From assembly GCA_965221175.1 (NCBI GenBank), contig OZ244867.1, forward strand, positions 186,001 to 250,000: a stretch of 64,000 nt of DNA, written 5' to 3'. Below the pieces are notes generated by a model. That model saw only the letters and a program-made list of their open reading frames with translations, had not been told where the DNA came from and made no database searches. This document shows, piece after piece, positions 46,885-54,606 of the stretch (the first letter of the stretch is position 1; every line of letters begins with the position of its first letter). The position numbers were made by a program, and so were the translations under genes. This stretch comes from JAJDZL01 sp965221175. GTDB taxonomy: Bacteria > Pseudomonadota > Gammaproteobacteria > Arenicellales > JAJDZL01.

Positions 46885-47209
46885 TCACAAATTACATGGC
46901 AGTTCTTGCTCTGAGCCCAGTATCGGCCAAGGAATTCGCTCAGCTTGAGAACCTCTTCCATAATCTGTTCCTCTGCCTGGTAAGCGTTTGTCCATTTCGT
47001 TCAAGACGACCTTTTCACGGTGATGCAATTGCCGTAGTCATTCAATCACACCCGTCAAGCGGTTTGAGCGTATTAACCTGACTCTCGGAAAGAAAGTCGT
47101 CTGTATCGGGAAAGAAAATTCCGGGGAACGACCGCAATTGTGCCACTCGGCTCTTGACTTAATAGAACTTTCGCTGTAAATAGTTGTTTTAATTGAATCG
47201 AGGTTCAAA
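46885..47209. other. OMP - IS1634 intergenic region
   Basis: No gene is supported here. On the minus strand a stretch at about 46890-47000 reads like coding sequence (KWTNAYQAEEQIMEEVLKL) without a start. It also contains copy 1 of the 109-bp direct repeat (47044-47152). Confidence 0.45.
47044..47152. repeat. 109-bp perfect direct repeat, copy 1
   Basis: This stretch, AATCACACCC to CCACTCGGCT, is identical base for base to 49148-49256. The two copies have the same orientation and bracket the IS1634-family element together with 57 bp on its left and 97 bp on its right. Confidence 0.95.
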
Positions 47210-49050
47210 TGTGGGCACTACATTTTGAGGTTGGTGCCAAAACCGATCAGATTGCGCCACAGTGTCAGCAGCGATTAGGCAAGGATCAGGTCGGCTGTGA
47301 CATGGGCTTGATCTCAAACGGTATGGTGCTCCACTTGAGGTTCACGCAGCGATAGATTCGTCTGGCTTTTGCCGACGCGTTGCTCGGCATCGCGAATCTG
47401 CGGTTGTCTTGGTGGTTTTCCAGAATGCTGACCTGCAGGTGGTTCAGTTCGCGCCGCATCGATTCCGGACTCATCGGATGTCCGAGCGCCTGGAGCCGGT
47501 GACTCATGTGCTGCACACAGCAATAGGCCATGAAACAGATGGCGATATGGGCTCGGATGCGCCGGCTTGTCCAATGAAAGATCGGTCGGATCCTCAGATC
47601 GTGCTTGTTGGTGCGAAATCCGCGTTCGATGTGCCACAGCTGACGGTATTGGTCCAGCAGTTCGGTGGCGCTGAGCTGATCGTTGCCCCAGGCGATGATG
47701 GTGTGGATGCCGTCCCAGCGCGCGGCCTGTGCCACTTTTTGCTCATTGACCGTGGCCTCGCCGTCAGATGGAATGTTGAGAAACCGCGCATGTCCTTTTG
47801 ACACCAGGCTGAGCGGCTTTGCGCTTCGCTTCAGGCGCTTGAGCAGCTTCTCCAGCGCCCGCTCTCGGCTGTGGCGGTCTTTTCTCGCCCGCTTCTTTGA
47901 ATAAGTCGCGATGATTCGCTCCTCGCCGCGGGCGATGATCTTGCAGCTGCACTGAGCCTCACCATCCTGGTCGAACCTATAGCCCTGATAGCCGTCGGCA
48001 TCGAGAATCTGCTCCTTGAGCTTGCGGGTCGCATTCTTGGCGCGAAACCCCACAATGTAGGGCAGGTTGCGCTCGCGCAGCCATTCAAGATTGCTGCGGC
48101 TGAACAGCCCGGCATCGGCCACCACGGTCACCCGGCTCACATCGTATCGTTCGGTGATGCCATCGAGCGCCCGGCACAGCGTGTCGCCCTCGTAGGTGTT
48201 GCCCGGATAAAGCTCATAATCCAGCGGAATCCCGCCGCGGGTCACCAGCAATGCCAGCACCACCTGGGTTCGATGCGGCTTGCCGTCCTTGCTGTAGCCC
48301 TTGAAGCGAAGAGGATCTTTGTTTTGGCCGTAGTCTTCCCGGTCGCTTTGAAAATAAAGTGTCGTGGTGTCATAGAACAGGACATCGATCGGCTGCGTGA
48401 AAAGTTCCTCAGCCCGGGCCGACGCGTTTCGGCGTATGCTGTCAATCACCTGCGGGTCAAGATAGTCCATGGACTGATAGACCCAGTCCAGATTCAGCGT
48501 CACGCCGCCGTCTGTTGCCAGCTCCATGACGGTGCCGCGTTTCGAGCGCGGCTGGGCGATGCGCGCCAGCACCAGTTCCTTGATGATGCGATTGGCGCTG
48601 GCTTTGCGGGAACCGAGCAGGCGGTCCCAGCCGATGCTCGAGTAAAGCCGGCCGAATGCTTCGCGCACGCCGATGTTCAGGCGGTTTTGTTCCCGGCACT
48701 GTCCAAGGTCGACGCCGAGGTGCGCCGCTTTGCGGTTGCGTCGGCACTGGCTCAGAAGATCCGCGTATTGCTTGGGCGTGAACAGCTCCTGCTGCGGATT
48801 GGACTGCTGCCTGAGATCTTCCTTGATGAACTCGCCGAGCTCCATCAGCTTTGTCAGCTGGGCGCCGCCGGGCGCGGTGCCGACATGGCGGATAATCTTC
48901 TGGCGCACCTTCTTGCCGTCGCGGAAGCTCTGCACGATCTGAACCCGGTATCGGTTTCGAGCGGCATCGAATTTCTTTCTTACAAACATGGATGAAGTTA
49001 TACCTCAGTCCGGATTGATATGCAAGTATTATTTTGATGAGGGCACTACA
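47210..49050 (-). mobile_element. IS1634-family insertion sequence
   Basis: The element is defined by its full-length transposase and by the words TGTGGGCACTACA at the left end and GGGCACTACA at the right end (its complement begins TGTAGTGCCC). These ends match each other only imperfectly as inverted repeats and also match as direct repeats, so the borders are approximate. No target-site duplication was found. The element is visibly richer in G and C than the surrounding chromosome, which indicates recent arrival from another background. Confidence 0.6.
47286..48989 (-). CDS. IS1634-family transposase
   Basis: The 567-residue DDE transposase of the IS4 superfamily is intact. The catalytic acids are D207 in VLFYDTTTLYF, D292 in VVADAGLFSRSN and E455 in the Y-x2-LWHIERGFRTNK signature. 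The N terminus (FVRKKFDAARNRYRVQIVQS) is typical of the family. ATG at 48989 is the start. There is no frameshift or internal stop, so the element may be active. Long open frames on the opposite strand reflect its GC-rich codon usage. Confidence 0.93.
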   Translation of the reverse strand: MFVRKKFDAARNRYRVQIVQSFRDGKKVRQKIIRHVGTAPGGAQLTKLMELGEFIKEDLRQQSNPQQELFTPKQYADLLSQCRRNRKAAHLGVDLGQCREQNRLNIGVREAFGRLYSSIGWDRLLGSRKASANRIIKELVLARIAQPRSKRGTVMELATDGGVTLNLDWVYQSMDYLDPQVIDSIRRNASARAEELFTQPIDVLFYDTTTLYFQSDREDYGQNKDPLRFKGYSKDGKPHRTQVVLALLVTRGGIPLDYELYPGNTYEGDTLCRALDGITERYDVSRVTVVADAGLFSRSNLEWLRERNLPYIVGFRAKNATRKLKEQILDADGYQGYRFDQDGEAQCSCKIIARGEERIIATYSKKRARKDRHSRERALEKLLKRLKRSAKPLSLVSKGHARFLNIPSDGEATVNEQKVAQAARWDGIHTIIAWGNDQLSATELLDQYRQLWHIERGFRTNKHDLRIRPIFHWTSRRIRAHIAICFMAYCCVQHMSHRLQALGHPMSPESMRRELNHLQVSILENHQDNRRFAMPSNASAKARRIYRCVNLKWSTIPFEIKPMSQPT

Positions 49051-49147
49051 TCGCTGTTTTTCAGAGTGGACGCTTGCAAGATGTTGATATAATTGAAAAA
49101 TAAAATCCCGAAAATCGAGTAAAAATCGAGTTTTCTACGAAGTCAAG

Positions 49148-49256
49148 AATCACACCCGTCAAGCGGTTTGAGCGTATTAACCTGACTCTCGGAAAGAAAG
49201 TCGTCTGTATCGGGAAAGAAAATTCCGGGGAACGACCGCAATTGTGCCACTCGGCT
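49148..49256. repeat. 109-bp perfect direct repeat, copy 2
   Basis: This copy is identical to 47044-47152. On the minus strand it encodes VAQLRSFPGIFFPDTDDFL... up to a stop, a plausible C-terminal tail of a lost gene. It ends 35 bp downstream of the radical SAM gene's stop. Confidence 0.95.
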
Positions 49257-49291
49257 ACTGGTGCGGCGGCAACATAGGGACTTTTTGAGAG

Positions 49292-50314
49292 TTAAGTGAG
49301 TACCCCGGTGCAACTGCTTCCTGCACCGGCTGTACAACCGAAACAGTGTGAATCAACTGCAATAGCTTCATTTGCAATTTCGTCCGCCTGAATCTCCCAC
49401 AAATATCTGGGCTTTTTCCATCCCGCATGGATGTTCAGCATTTGATTGAAATCGCAATCGTAAATTCGGCCCAGCCAGTCAACGCTGATGATGTGTCTGC
49501 ACATCAGGCCTGCAACAGTGTCGGGATTGAAGTTCTCCGAAAGTAGATTCAAGTAGGAATCATACTCACCATTCCTTTCGAGGAAGTGTCGAAAGCGACT
49601 GATCGGCAAATTGGTAATCGTATAAAGACTGTTGAATTGGATCTTAAAATCTTCGGCAAGACGCAGCTTGTAAGTTGCCTCCAGGTCCCGTTGTGATGGA
49701 GGCAGGAAAGCTCCAGCTGGATTGTAGACGAGGTCCAAAGGAAGATCAGGGTTAACACCGTATCCTAATTCGTTCAATCGCTGCAATGCGAGAATGCTTT
49801 GCTCAAACACGCCTTTCCCGCGCTGGGATTCAAGGTTTTCTTTTGTATAACAGGGTAATGAGCAGATCAGAGTGATGCCATGAGCCGCATACCATTCCGC
49901 GAGATCTTCCTGTCCCGGTTCCAATAGCACTGTCAAATTGCACCGCGACAGAACTTTTGACTGATTGCTCACAAATGCTTCAACAAAGCGTCGAAAATTC
50001 GGATTGAGTTCCGGCGCGCCGCCGGTGATATCAATGGTTTCGATTGAATGAACCATGCACCATTCAATGATTCTCTGCATGGTGTCCCAGGTCATAATCT
50101 CAGTTCTTTTCGGACCTGCATCGACGTGGCAGTGATTGCAAGCTTGATTGCAAAGCTTGCCGACATTTACTTGGACATCGCGAATCTGAGCTCTTCTCAG
50201 TTCCTGGAATCCATTTCTGAGAAGAGTAGAGTAGAAATTGAAGTTTGACTGCGATGCGCCATTTCCAATTTTTGGATAGTGCGCTTCCGTCAGGATTGAC
50301 GGCATGGATTTCAT
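49292..50314 (-). CDS. radical SAM/Cys-rich protein (ArsS family)
   Basis: This 340-residue radical SAM enzyme has the cluster motif C55-x3-C59-x2-C62 in KLCNQACNHCHVDAGP and the SAM-binding ITGGAPELN. The C-terminal half is the Cys-rich domain (CRHIISVDWLGRIYDCDFNQML, then C324, C327 and C335 in HCFGCTAGAGSSCTG). This layout defines the family that includes ArsS of arsenosugar synthesis; in some relatives a C-terminal cysteine is selenocysteine, but all are cysteines here. It begins 7 bp after the DoxX-like gene, so it is the last gene of the bufferin operon. The substrate is unknown. An alternative ATG lies three codons in. Confidence 0.87.
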   Translation of the reverse strand: MKSMPSILTEAHYPKIGNGASQSNFNFYSTLLRNGFQELRRAQIRDVQVNVGKLCNQACNHCHVDAGPKRTEIMTWDTMQRIIEWCMVHSIETIDITGGAPELNPNFRRFVEAFVSNQSKVLSRCNLTVLLEPGQEDLAEWYAAHGITLICSLPCYTKENLESQRGKGVFEQSILALQRLNELGYGVNPDLPLDLVYNPAGAFLPPSQRDLEATYKLRLAEDFKIQFNSLYTITNLPISRFRHFLERNGEYDSYLNLLSENFNPDTVAGLMCRHIISVDWLGRIYDCDFNQMLNIHAGWKKPRYLWEIQADEIANEAIAVDSHCFGCTAGAGSSCTGVLT

Positions 50315-50321
50315 AAGTGAA

Positions 50322-50789
50322 TTAACAGAGTTTGCCCGTTGTGTTCATAAACCGCTTTCGAATGAAATGATCAATCGAAATCTTTCCAGGACCACGAAGC
50401 AGAAGTACCAGAAGCATAATTCCCCATACCTGATGTTGCACAATTCCCGCGGGATTCAAAGTTGGATAAGAGATTACAGCAACGATATTAAAGAGGAACA
50501 ATATGCCTGCTGCCACCCTTCCTGCGAGTCCGAATACAAGCAGGACAGGAAGAGTCAGTTCAACCACAATTGCCATATACGCCGCTAATTCAAAAGGTAT
50601 GATGGGAACAACATACTCGTACTCGAACAAGTACATGGTTGAATCGATATTGGCGATTTTGGTCAGACCTGATTTCCAAAATACGTTTGCCACCCAAAGT
50701 CTCAACAGCAAATCGGCAATTGGCGTGCCGCATTCGAGCACACATAAAATTTGATGACAGTATTTTCCAATGGCTGAGTCTTTAAACAT
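50322..50789 (-). CDS. bufD: DoxX-family membrane protein (BufD-like)
   Basis: This 155-residue protein has four hydrophobic helices and DoxX features (LLLRLWVANVFWKSGLTKI, ELTLPVLLVFGLAGRVAAG, HQVWGIMLLVLLLRGPGKISID). DoxX proteins regularly accompany DUF2282/DUF692/DUF2063 genes and are called BufD in bufferin operons; their role is not known. It is separated from bufC by 101 bp that begins with a strong hairpin. Confidence 0.85.
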   Translation of the reverse strand: MFKDSAIGKYCHQILCVLECGTPIADLLLRLWVANVFWKSGLTKIANIDSTMYLFEYEYVVPIIPFELAAYMAIVVELTLPVLLVFGLAGRVAAGILFLFNIVAVISYPTLNPAGIVQHQVWGIMLLVLLLRGPGKISIDHFIRKRFMNTTGKLC

Positions 50790-50885
50790 AGTTTAAACTG
50801 ATTCCTTTTTGTTTATGTTGCGGAGAATCACTACCTAATTACAGTAACTTCTGCAATTGCACCGATTTCAAATATTCTATGTAGT

Positions 50886-50908
50886 CCAGACTATAAATTG
50901 TAGTCTGG
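50886..50908 (-). promoter_or_regulatory. hairpin over the bufC stop codon
   Basis: In the transcript CCAGACTA (50908-50901) pairs perfectly with TAGTCTGG (50893-50886) around a 7-nt loop. The bufC stop TAG (50893-50891) begins the 3' arm. No U run follows, so it is not a standard terminator, but it separates bufABC from bufD and the radical SAM gene and could be a processing or attenuation point. Confidence 0.55.
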
Positions 50909-51604
50909 TTTTGCTTCCAGTAAACTTGGAATTATCACTCCAAGTGTATTTTGTTGTTCAATCTGGTTGATGAAGAAATTCAATCCATCATCAATGTGAA
51001 TTACTTTCGTTTCATCGTCGTTGCGCAATATGACCACCGATTGGCCACCTGAATAAATATCAGGAACTTCTCCTTCACCTGAACGTTGCCCGGCAAAAGT
51101 CCAGATATCGAAAATCGGAAACGATGACGAAACAGCAGTAACCGAAGGATGCAGAATCAGCAACAAGCGCTCATGATCTTCTGAAGCGAACTGAGTCAGA
51201 ACATTTAGTGGAACCGACGCTGTTGCGACGGAATGAAATGCCGCATGGCATGCCCAGTCCATTCTAGCGACATCGACTACATAGGCCAATTCAGCTAGTT
51301 CTTTCATCTCCCCAATGAATTCAGGAAAACGCTTGCCGTAGTCGTGCAGGTTTCCTGATGTGGGCGGGTTTTCAGCCAAATGCTTGCGGGCTGCAAATTT
51401 GAAGAACTCCTCCCCCACAATTGCACATGTAACTGGAAATACGTTTTGCAAGGACTCTGCAAGTGTGGAGTCGATATTGTTTTTGTAAATCTGAAGTCGG
51501 CGATGTGGCTCAATTCCGTGCGGTTGAATGGTCTCCCGCAAATCTGTAACAGTGCTGAACAGAACCTCTTGAGCAAACTGCTGCTGTAGTTCACGCAACT
51601 GCAT
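50891..51604 (-). CDS. bufC: DUF2063 partner protein BufC (HvfC)
   Basis: This protein of about 237 residues matches DUF2063 (putative DNA-binding domain, now regarded as the partner of MNIO enzymes). The N terminus LRELQQQFAQEVLF and the motif GIEPHRRLQIYKNNIDSTLAESLQNVFPVTCAIVGEEFF (in parts) are diagnostic; the C-terminal half binds the precursor leader in characterised relatives. ATG at 51604 is chosen because it gives the family N terminus and overlaps the bufB stop by 14 bases; an earlier in-frame start at 51646 would extend far into bufB. Confidence 0.92.
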   Translation of the reverse strand: MQLRELQQQFAQEVLFSTVTDLRETIQPHGIEPHRRLQIYKNNIDSTLAESLQNVFPVTCAIVGEEFFKFAARKHLAENPPTSGNLHDYGKRFPEFIGEMKELAELAYVVDVARMDWACHAAFHSVATASVPLNVLTQFASEDHERLLLILHPSVTAVSSSFPIFDIWTFAGQRSGEGEVPDIYSGGQSVVILRNDDETKVIHIDDGLNFFINQIEQQNTLGVIIPSLLEAKPDYNL

Positions 51605-52442
51605 GGCGAAACTCGCTTTGATGGGACCGGGCAATCTCGGCTTCATCGAGCAGCACCGAAAAATCGGGCAGATTTTTGTCCCATTCGATCAGGGTTGGTG
51701 CATGACGATAGCGCTGAACTGCAAACTTATACAAGTCCCAGACTTCATCGCAAACTCTCTGGTCATGCGAATCGATACGTATCTCACCGTTTGAAAGCTT
51801 TTTTACGGTATGTCCTGCGACATGCATTTCACCCACCAGTTCGGGCGAAACTCCAGAAATATACTCGAATGGATCAAAGTTGTGGTTGCAGGCGTTTACG
51901 AAAACATTATTGACGTCAAGCAGCAAGCCGCATCCGCTTTGTCGTGCAATCTCACTGATGAATTCCCACTCCGGCATATGCAAATGTGTGAATTCAAGAT
52001 AGCTTGATGCGTTTTCAACTAGTATCCGCTGCCCCAAGTATTCTTGAATCTGTTGTATTCGATTTACAAGATGTTGAATTACTTCACTCGTCATCGGCAA
52101 TGGCAAAAGATCATGCAGATAGATGCCTTCGACAGAACTCCATGACAGGTGTTCTGAGACAAGAGCTGGCTGATATTGATCTATGAGCTCTTTGAGCCTG
52201 GCGAGATGGACTTGATTGAGAGAGTCTGTCGAACCGATCGACAAACCGACACCGTGGAAGCTTAGCGGATAGCTGTCGCGAATCTTCGACAGACAGGTAT
52301 GTGCGAAGCCTCCCTGACCGAAGTAGTTTTCGCTATGTACCTCAAACCAGTCTACCTTTGGGGAACCAGTTGATACTTCCTGATAGTGTTCGCCACGCAA
52401 CCCGATTCCAATTGCGTTTGCTGGAATCGGGTTCGTGGACAT
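51591..52442 (-). CDS. bufB: DUF692 multinuclear non-haem iron enzyme BufB
   Basis: This protein of 283 residues is a TIM barrel of the MNIO (DUF692) family. Metal ligands are spread through FEVHSENYFG, SFHGVGLSIG, SEHLSW, ENASSYLEF, LDVNNVFVNACNH, GEMHVAGH and DSHDQRV. MNIO enzymes oxidise cysteines or other residues in ribosomal peptides; in bufferin operons they turn precursor cysteines into heterocycles that bind copper. The start is ATG at 52442 (MSTNPIPANAIGIGLR); longer in-frame options overlap bufA1 and are not conserved. It lies 34 bp after bufA1. Confidence 0.93.
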   Translation of the reverse strand: MSTNPIPANAIGIGLRGEHYQEVSTGSPKVDWFEVHSENYFGQGGFAHTCLSKIRDSYPLSFHGVGLSIGSTDSLNQVHLARLKELIDQYQPALVSEHLSWSSVEGIYLHDLLPLPMTSEVIQHLVNRIQQIQEYLGQRILVENASSYLEFTHLHMPEWEFISEIARQSGCGLLLDVNNVFVNACNHNFDPFEYISGVSPELVGEMHVAGHTVKKLSNGEIRIDSHDQRVCDEVWDLYKFAVQRYRHAPTLIEWDKNLPDFSVLLDEAEIARSHQSEFRHAVA

Positions 52443-52476
52443 TTTTGCTACATATTTGTTAAAAAATTTGTAACAA

Positions 52477-52737
52477 TTATGATTGCGGCTCCATGGTTCC
52501 GCCAGCGAGTTTATCGCACACTCCTTTTGGAAGTGCGACAAACGCATCACCTTGGTTATCCACAGTGGATGTACCGGCACATGAACTGTTTGCAGTCTGA
52601 CAGTCGTTATGGCCCGCTTTGGCAACACCGTAACATCTTTCCTTTTCTTCAGCGTTTACGGTGCTGGAAAGGGATAGAGTCCCTAGTGCCAGTGCACCGG
52701 AAATTGCAGCAGAGATAAGGGTTTTTTGAAAATCCAT
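52477..52737 (-). CDS. bufA1: DUF2282 bufferin precursor BufA1
   Basis: This is an 86-residue secreted precursor. A signal peptide (residues 1-29, ending STVNA) is followed by a core with four cysteines: C35 in ERCYGVAKAG, C46 in HNDC, C53 in SSCAGTSTVD and C74 in PKGVCDKLAGG. This is the DUF2282 pattern of class 1 bufferins, long peptides modified by BufB/BufC, exported by Sec and able to bind copper in the periplasm. The ribosome binding site is strong (AAGGAG, 8 nt). An ECF-type promoter candidate lies 58 bp upstream. Confidence 0.94.
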   Translation of the reverse strand: MDFQKTLISAAISGALALGTLSLSSTVNAEEKERCYGVAKAGHNDCQTANSSCAGTSTVDNQGDAFVALPKGVCDKLAGGTMEPQS

Positions 52738-52795
52738 GTTATTACTCCTTGATATTGAGTGAACAATTGAAAAAATTATTTTTACAACTTGCTAT

Positions 52796-52820
52796 GACAT
52801 CCTCAAACTACAAATGTTCC
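52796..52820 (-). promoter_or_regulatory. candidate ECF-sigma promoter for the bufferin operon
   Basis: Reading the minus strand, GGAAC (52820-52816) is followed after 17 bp by GTC (52798-52796), the general ECF sigma pattern. It lies 58 bp before the bufA1 start. In Caulobacter a bufferin operon is under an ECF sigma factor, which makes this plausible, but both elements are short. Confidence 0.4.
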
Positions 52821-52851
52821 AAACGATAAATTGAATTCCAATCTACGCGGG

Positions 52852-53289
52852 TCAATCGTTGGAGATGTCGGATAAAAATTGATTCTCAATCTTGTTGAGC
52901 AGTTCAATTTTTTCAGTTGAATCTATATCATTACGAGCGGATTCAATCAACCAGTCAAACACGGTGGACATGAGTTGATGCTGAACATGGTGTTTGTTGT
53001 CTGTATGAGCAATCCACTGATCATAGATCGATCGAATGCCTTGTGGCGAGTCATCGCCGATCATTTCGATAACGATGGAATGAAGACCCAGATGAGCGAA
53101 CGGGTCCGGTTCGTTCTGATCAAATTCATGCGTGGAAAATATTTCCGGATGTGACAATACGCTGTGCACTTCTGGATGCATTTCGATAATCTTCTGAACC
53201 TGTCTTTCAATACTATTCAATTTTTGATTTTTTTGGGATTTCTCCCAAACATCAAAGAAAAACTGTCTTTGTTCGGAATCGTCAGGCAT
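52852..53289 (-). CDS. DUF1841 family protein
   Basis: This 145-residue protein matches DUF1841 in outline: an N-terminal RQFFFDVWEKS segment, then IEMHPEVHSVL, NEPDPFAHLGLHSIVIEMIGDDSPQGI and HQLMSTVFDWLIESARN (spaced as in the family). Function is unknown. It follows nth by 8 bp and is likely co-transcribed with it, an association seen in many gammaproteobacteria. It has no signal peptide or membrane segment. Confidence 0.82.
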   Translation of the reverse strand: MPDDSEQRQFFFDVWEKSQKNQKLNSIERQVQKIIEMHPEVHSVLSHPEIFSTHEFDQNEPDPFAHLGLHSIVIEMIGDDSPQGIRSIYDQWIAHTDNKHHVQHQLMSTVFDWLIESARNDIDSTEKIELLNKIENQFLSDISND

Positions 53290-53297
53290 TTTGAGGC

Positions 53298-53945
53298 TTA
53301 TTGACCCAAATTACTGAGTTTACGGCCTGGATACTCACACAAGTCGTAAATGATGCACGAGTCACACAGAGGCTTGCGGGCAGTACAGGTGTATCGTCCA
53401 TGCAGAATCAACCAATGGTGAGCGTCGATTAGAAATTCTTTAGGAATGGTTTTCAAAAGATTATTTTCCACTTCTTCGACGTTTTTACCCGGTGCGATTG
53501 GAATACGATTGGAAATTCTGAAAATATGGGTGTCAACTGCCATGGTTGGTTGCCTAAAAGCCGTATTCAATATCACATTTGCGGTTTTACGGCCGACTCC
53601 TGGCAGCGCGGTCAGAGCTTCGCGGCTATCCGGTACTTCACCGCCATGTTTCTCCAGCAACAGTCTGCAAATCTCAATCAGATTTTTGGCTTTGTTGTTA
53701 TATAGACCGATTGTTTTGATGAGTTCCTTCACTCTCGGAAGTCCGAGTTCAAGCATGGAGCGGGGATCGGGCGCTTTCTCAAACAACCGAACGGTTGCTG
53801 CATTTACGGCTTTGTCTGTAGATTGGGCAGACAGAACGACTGCAATCAGCAGTTCAAATGTATTTTTGTAATGCAGTTCGGTTCTGGGGTCTGGATTTGC
53901 TTTGAGAAACCTCGTGAATATTTCACGTCGCTTGGATGCATTCAT
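53298..53945 (-). CDS. nth: endonuclease III
   Basis: This is a 215-residue base-excision DNA glycosylase/AP lyase. The helix-hairpin-helix LPGVGRKTANV carries the catalytic lysine K120, D138 lies in AVDTHIFR, and the [4Fe-4S] site C187-x6-C194-x2-C197-x5-C203 is complete. The chosen start, ATG at 53945, overlaps the TGA of the upstream RnfB-like gene (ATGA); an earlier in-frame start at 53999 would add 18 unconserved residues. Confidence 0.96.
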   Translation of the reverse strand: MNASKRREIFTRFLKANPDPRTELHYKNTFELLIAVVLSAQSTDKAVNAATVRLFEKAPDPRSMLELGLPRVKELIKTIGLYNNKAKNLIEICRLLLEKHGGEVPDSREALTALPGVGRKTANVILNTAFRQPTMAVDTHIFRISNRIPIAPGKNVEEVENNLLKTIPKEFLIDAHHWLILHGRYTCTARKPLCDSCIIYDLCEYPGRKLSNLGQ

Positions 53946-54598
53946 ATTGCCGGCCCCAGCGATTTGGATTTGCCTGCTGAGCGTCTGGATTTCTTCCATC
54001 TTTTCGAACGTTCGCGATTCACTGCACTTCGAATCTGCATTTTCATATCTTCGGATTCTGGAATGAAATCCGGTTTCTCGTTATTGCATATGTAGCGTTG
54101 TTGGCGACGCTCAGTCAGGTCTCGCCATCGTGAAACTTCATAATCTCGAAATTCTTGCCAGAAACTTCCAGAGATTTCACCGCTCCAGTCAATCAATTCA
54201 ATGCAATCGACCGGACAATATTCAACACATAGTCTGCATCCAGTACACTCTTCGGTCAGTACGCTGTGCATGAACTTTGATGCACCAATAATCGCATCTA
54301 CAGGGCACGGTGCGATACAGAGCGTACAGCCAATGCAGTTTTGTTCCTGAATTCTTGCAACTTGCCGACCTGAAAACGGTTCACAGTCTTCTGCAAGCGG
54401 CTTTATCGTCTTGTCTAGAATTTCGGCTAACGCGTGTATTGTCGAAACACCGCCAGGAGAACAGCGATTGATGTCTGTTTCATCGCGGAAAAGCGCCTCG
54501 GCATAATCCAGGCATTTCGGAAATCCGCACATCGTGCACTGCGTCTGAGGCAGACATTGATCTATCTCCCCAACCGATACAGTGCGGGTGCCATGCAT
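53942..54598 (-). CDS. RnfB-like ferredoxin
   Basis: This 218-residue protein has the RnfB arrangement of a four-cysteine cluster (LPQTQCTMCGFPKC plus a later cysteine) and two 4Fe-4S ferredoxin motifs (CIGCTLCIAPCPVDAI and CTGCRLCVEYCPVDCIEL). It lacks the N-terminal membrane helix of true RnfB and has a long basic C terminus (RSKRWKKSRRSAGKSK). No other rnf gene is near, so it is probably a soluble electron carrier rather than part of a pump; this stand-alone form beside nth and metG is widespread in Proteobacteria. ATG at 54598 is preferred over TTG at 54604. Confidence 0.88.
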   Translation of the reverse strand: MHGTRTVSVGEIDQCLPQTQCTMCGFPKCLDYAEALFRDETDINRCSPGGVSTIHALAEILDKTIKPLAEDCEPFSGRQVARIQEQNCIGCTLCIAPCPVDAIIGASKFMHSVLTEECTGCRLCVEYCPVDCIELIDWSGEISGSFWQEFRDYEVSRWRDLTERRQQRYICNNEKPDFIPESEDMKMQIRSAVNRERSKRWKKSRRSAGKSKSLGPAI

Positions 54599-54606
54599 AC
54601 TCAAAC

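Noticed and set aside
48273..48995. A 240-codon open frame on the plus strand inside the IS element.
   Set aside because: It is antisense to the intact transposase, whose GC-rich codons keep the opposite strand open. It has no family signature and no ribosome binding site.
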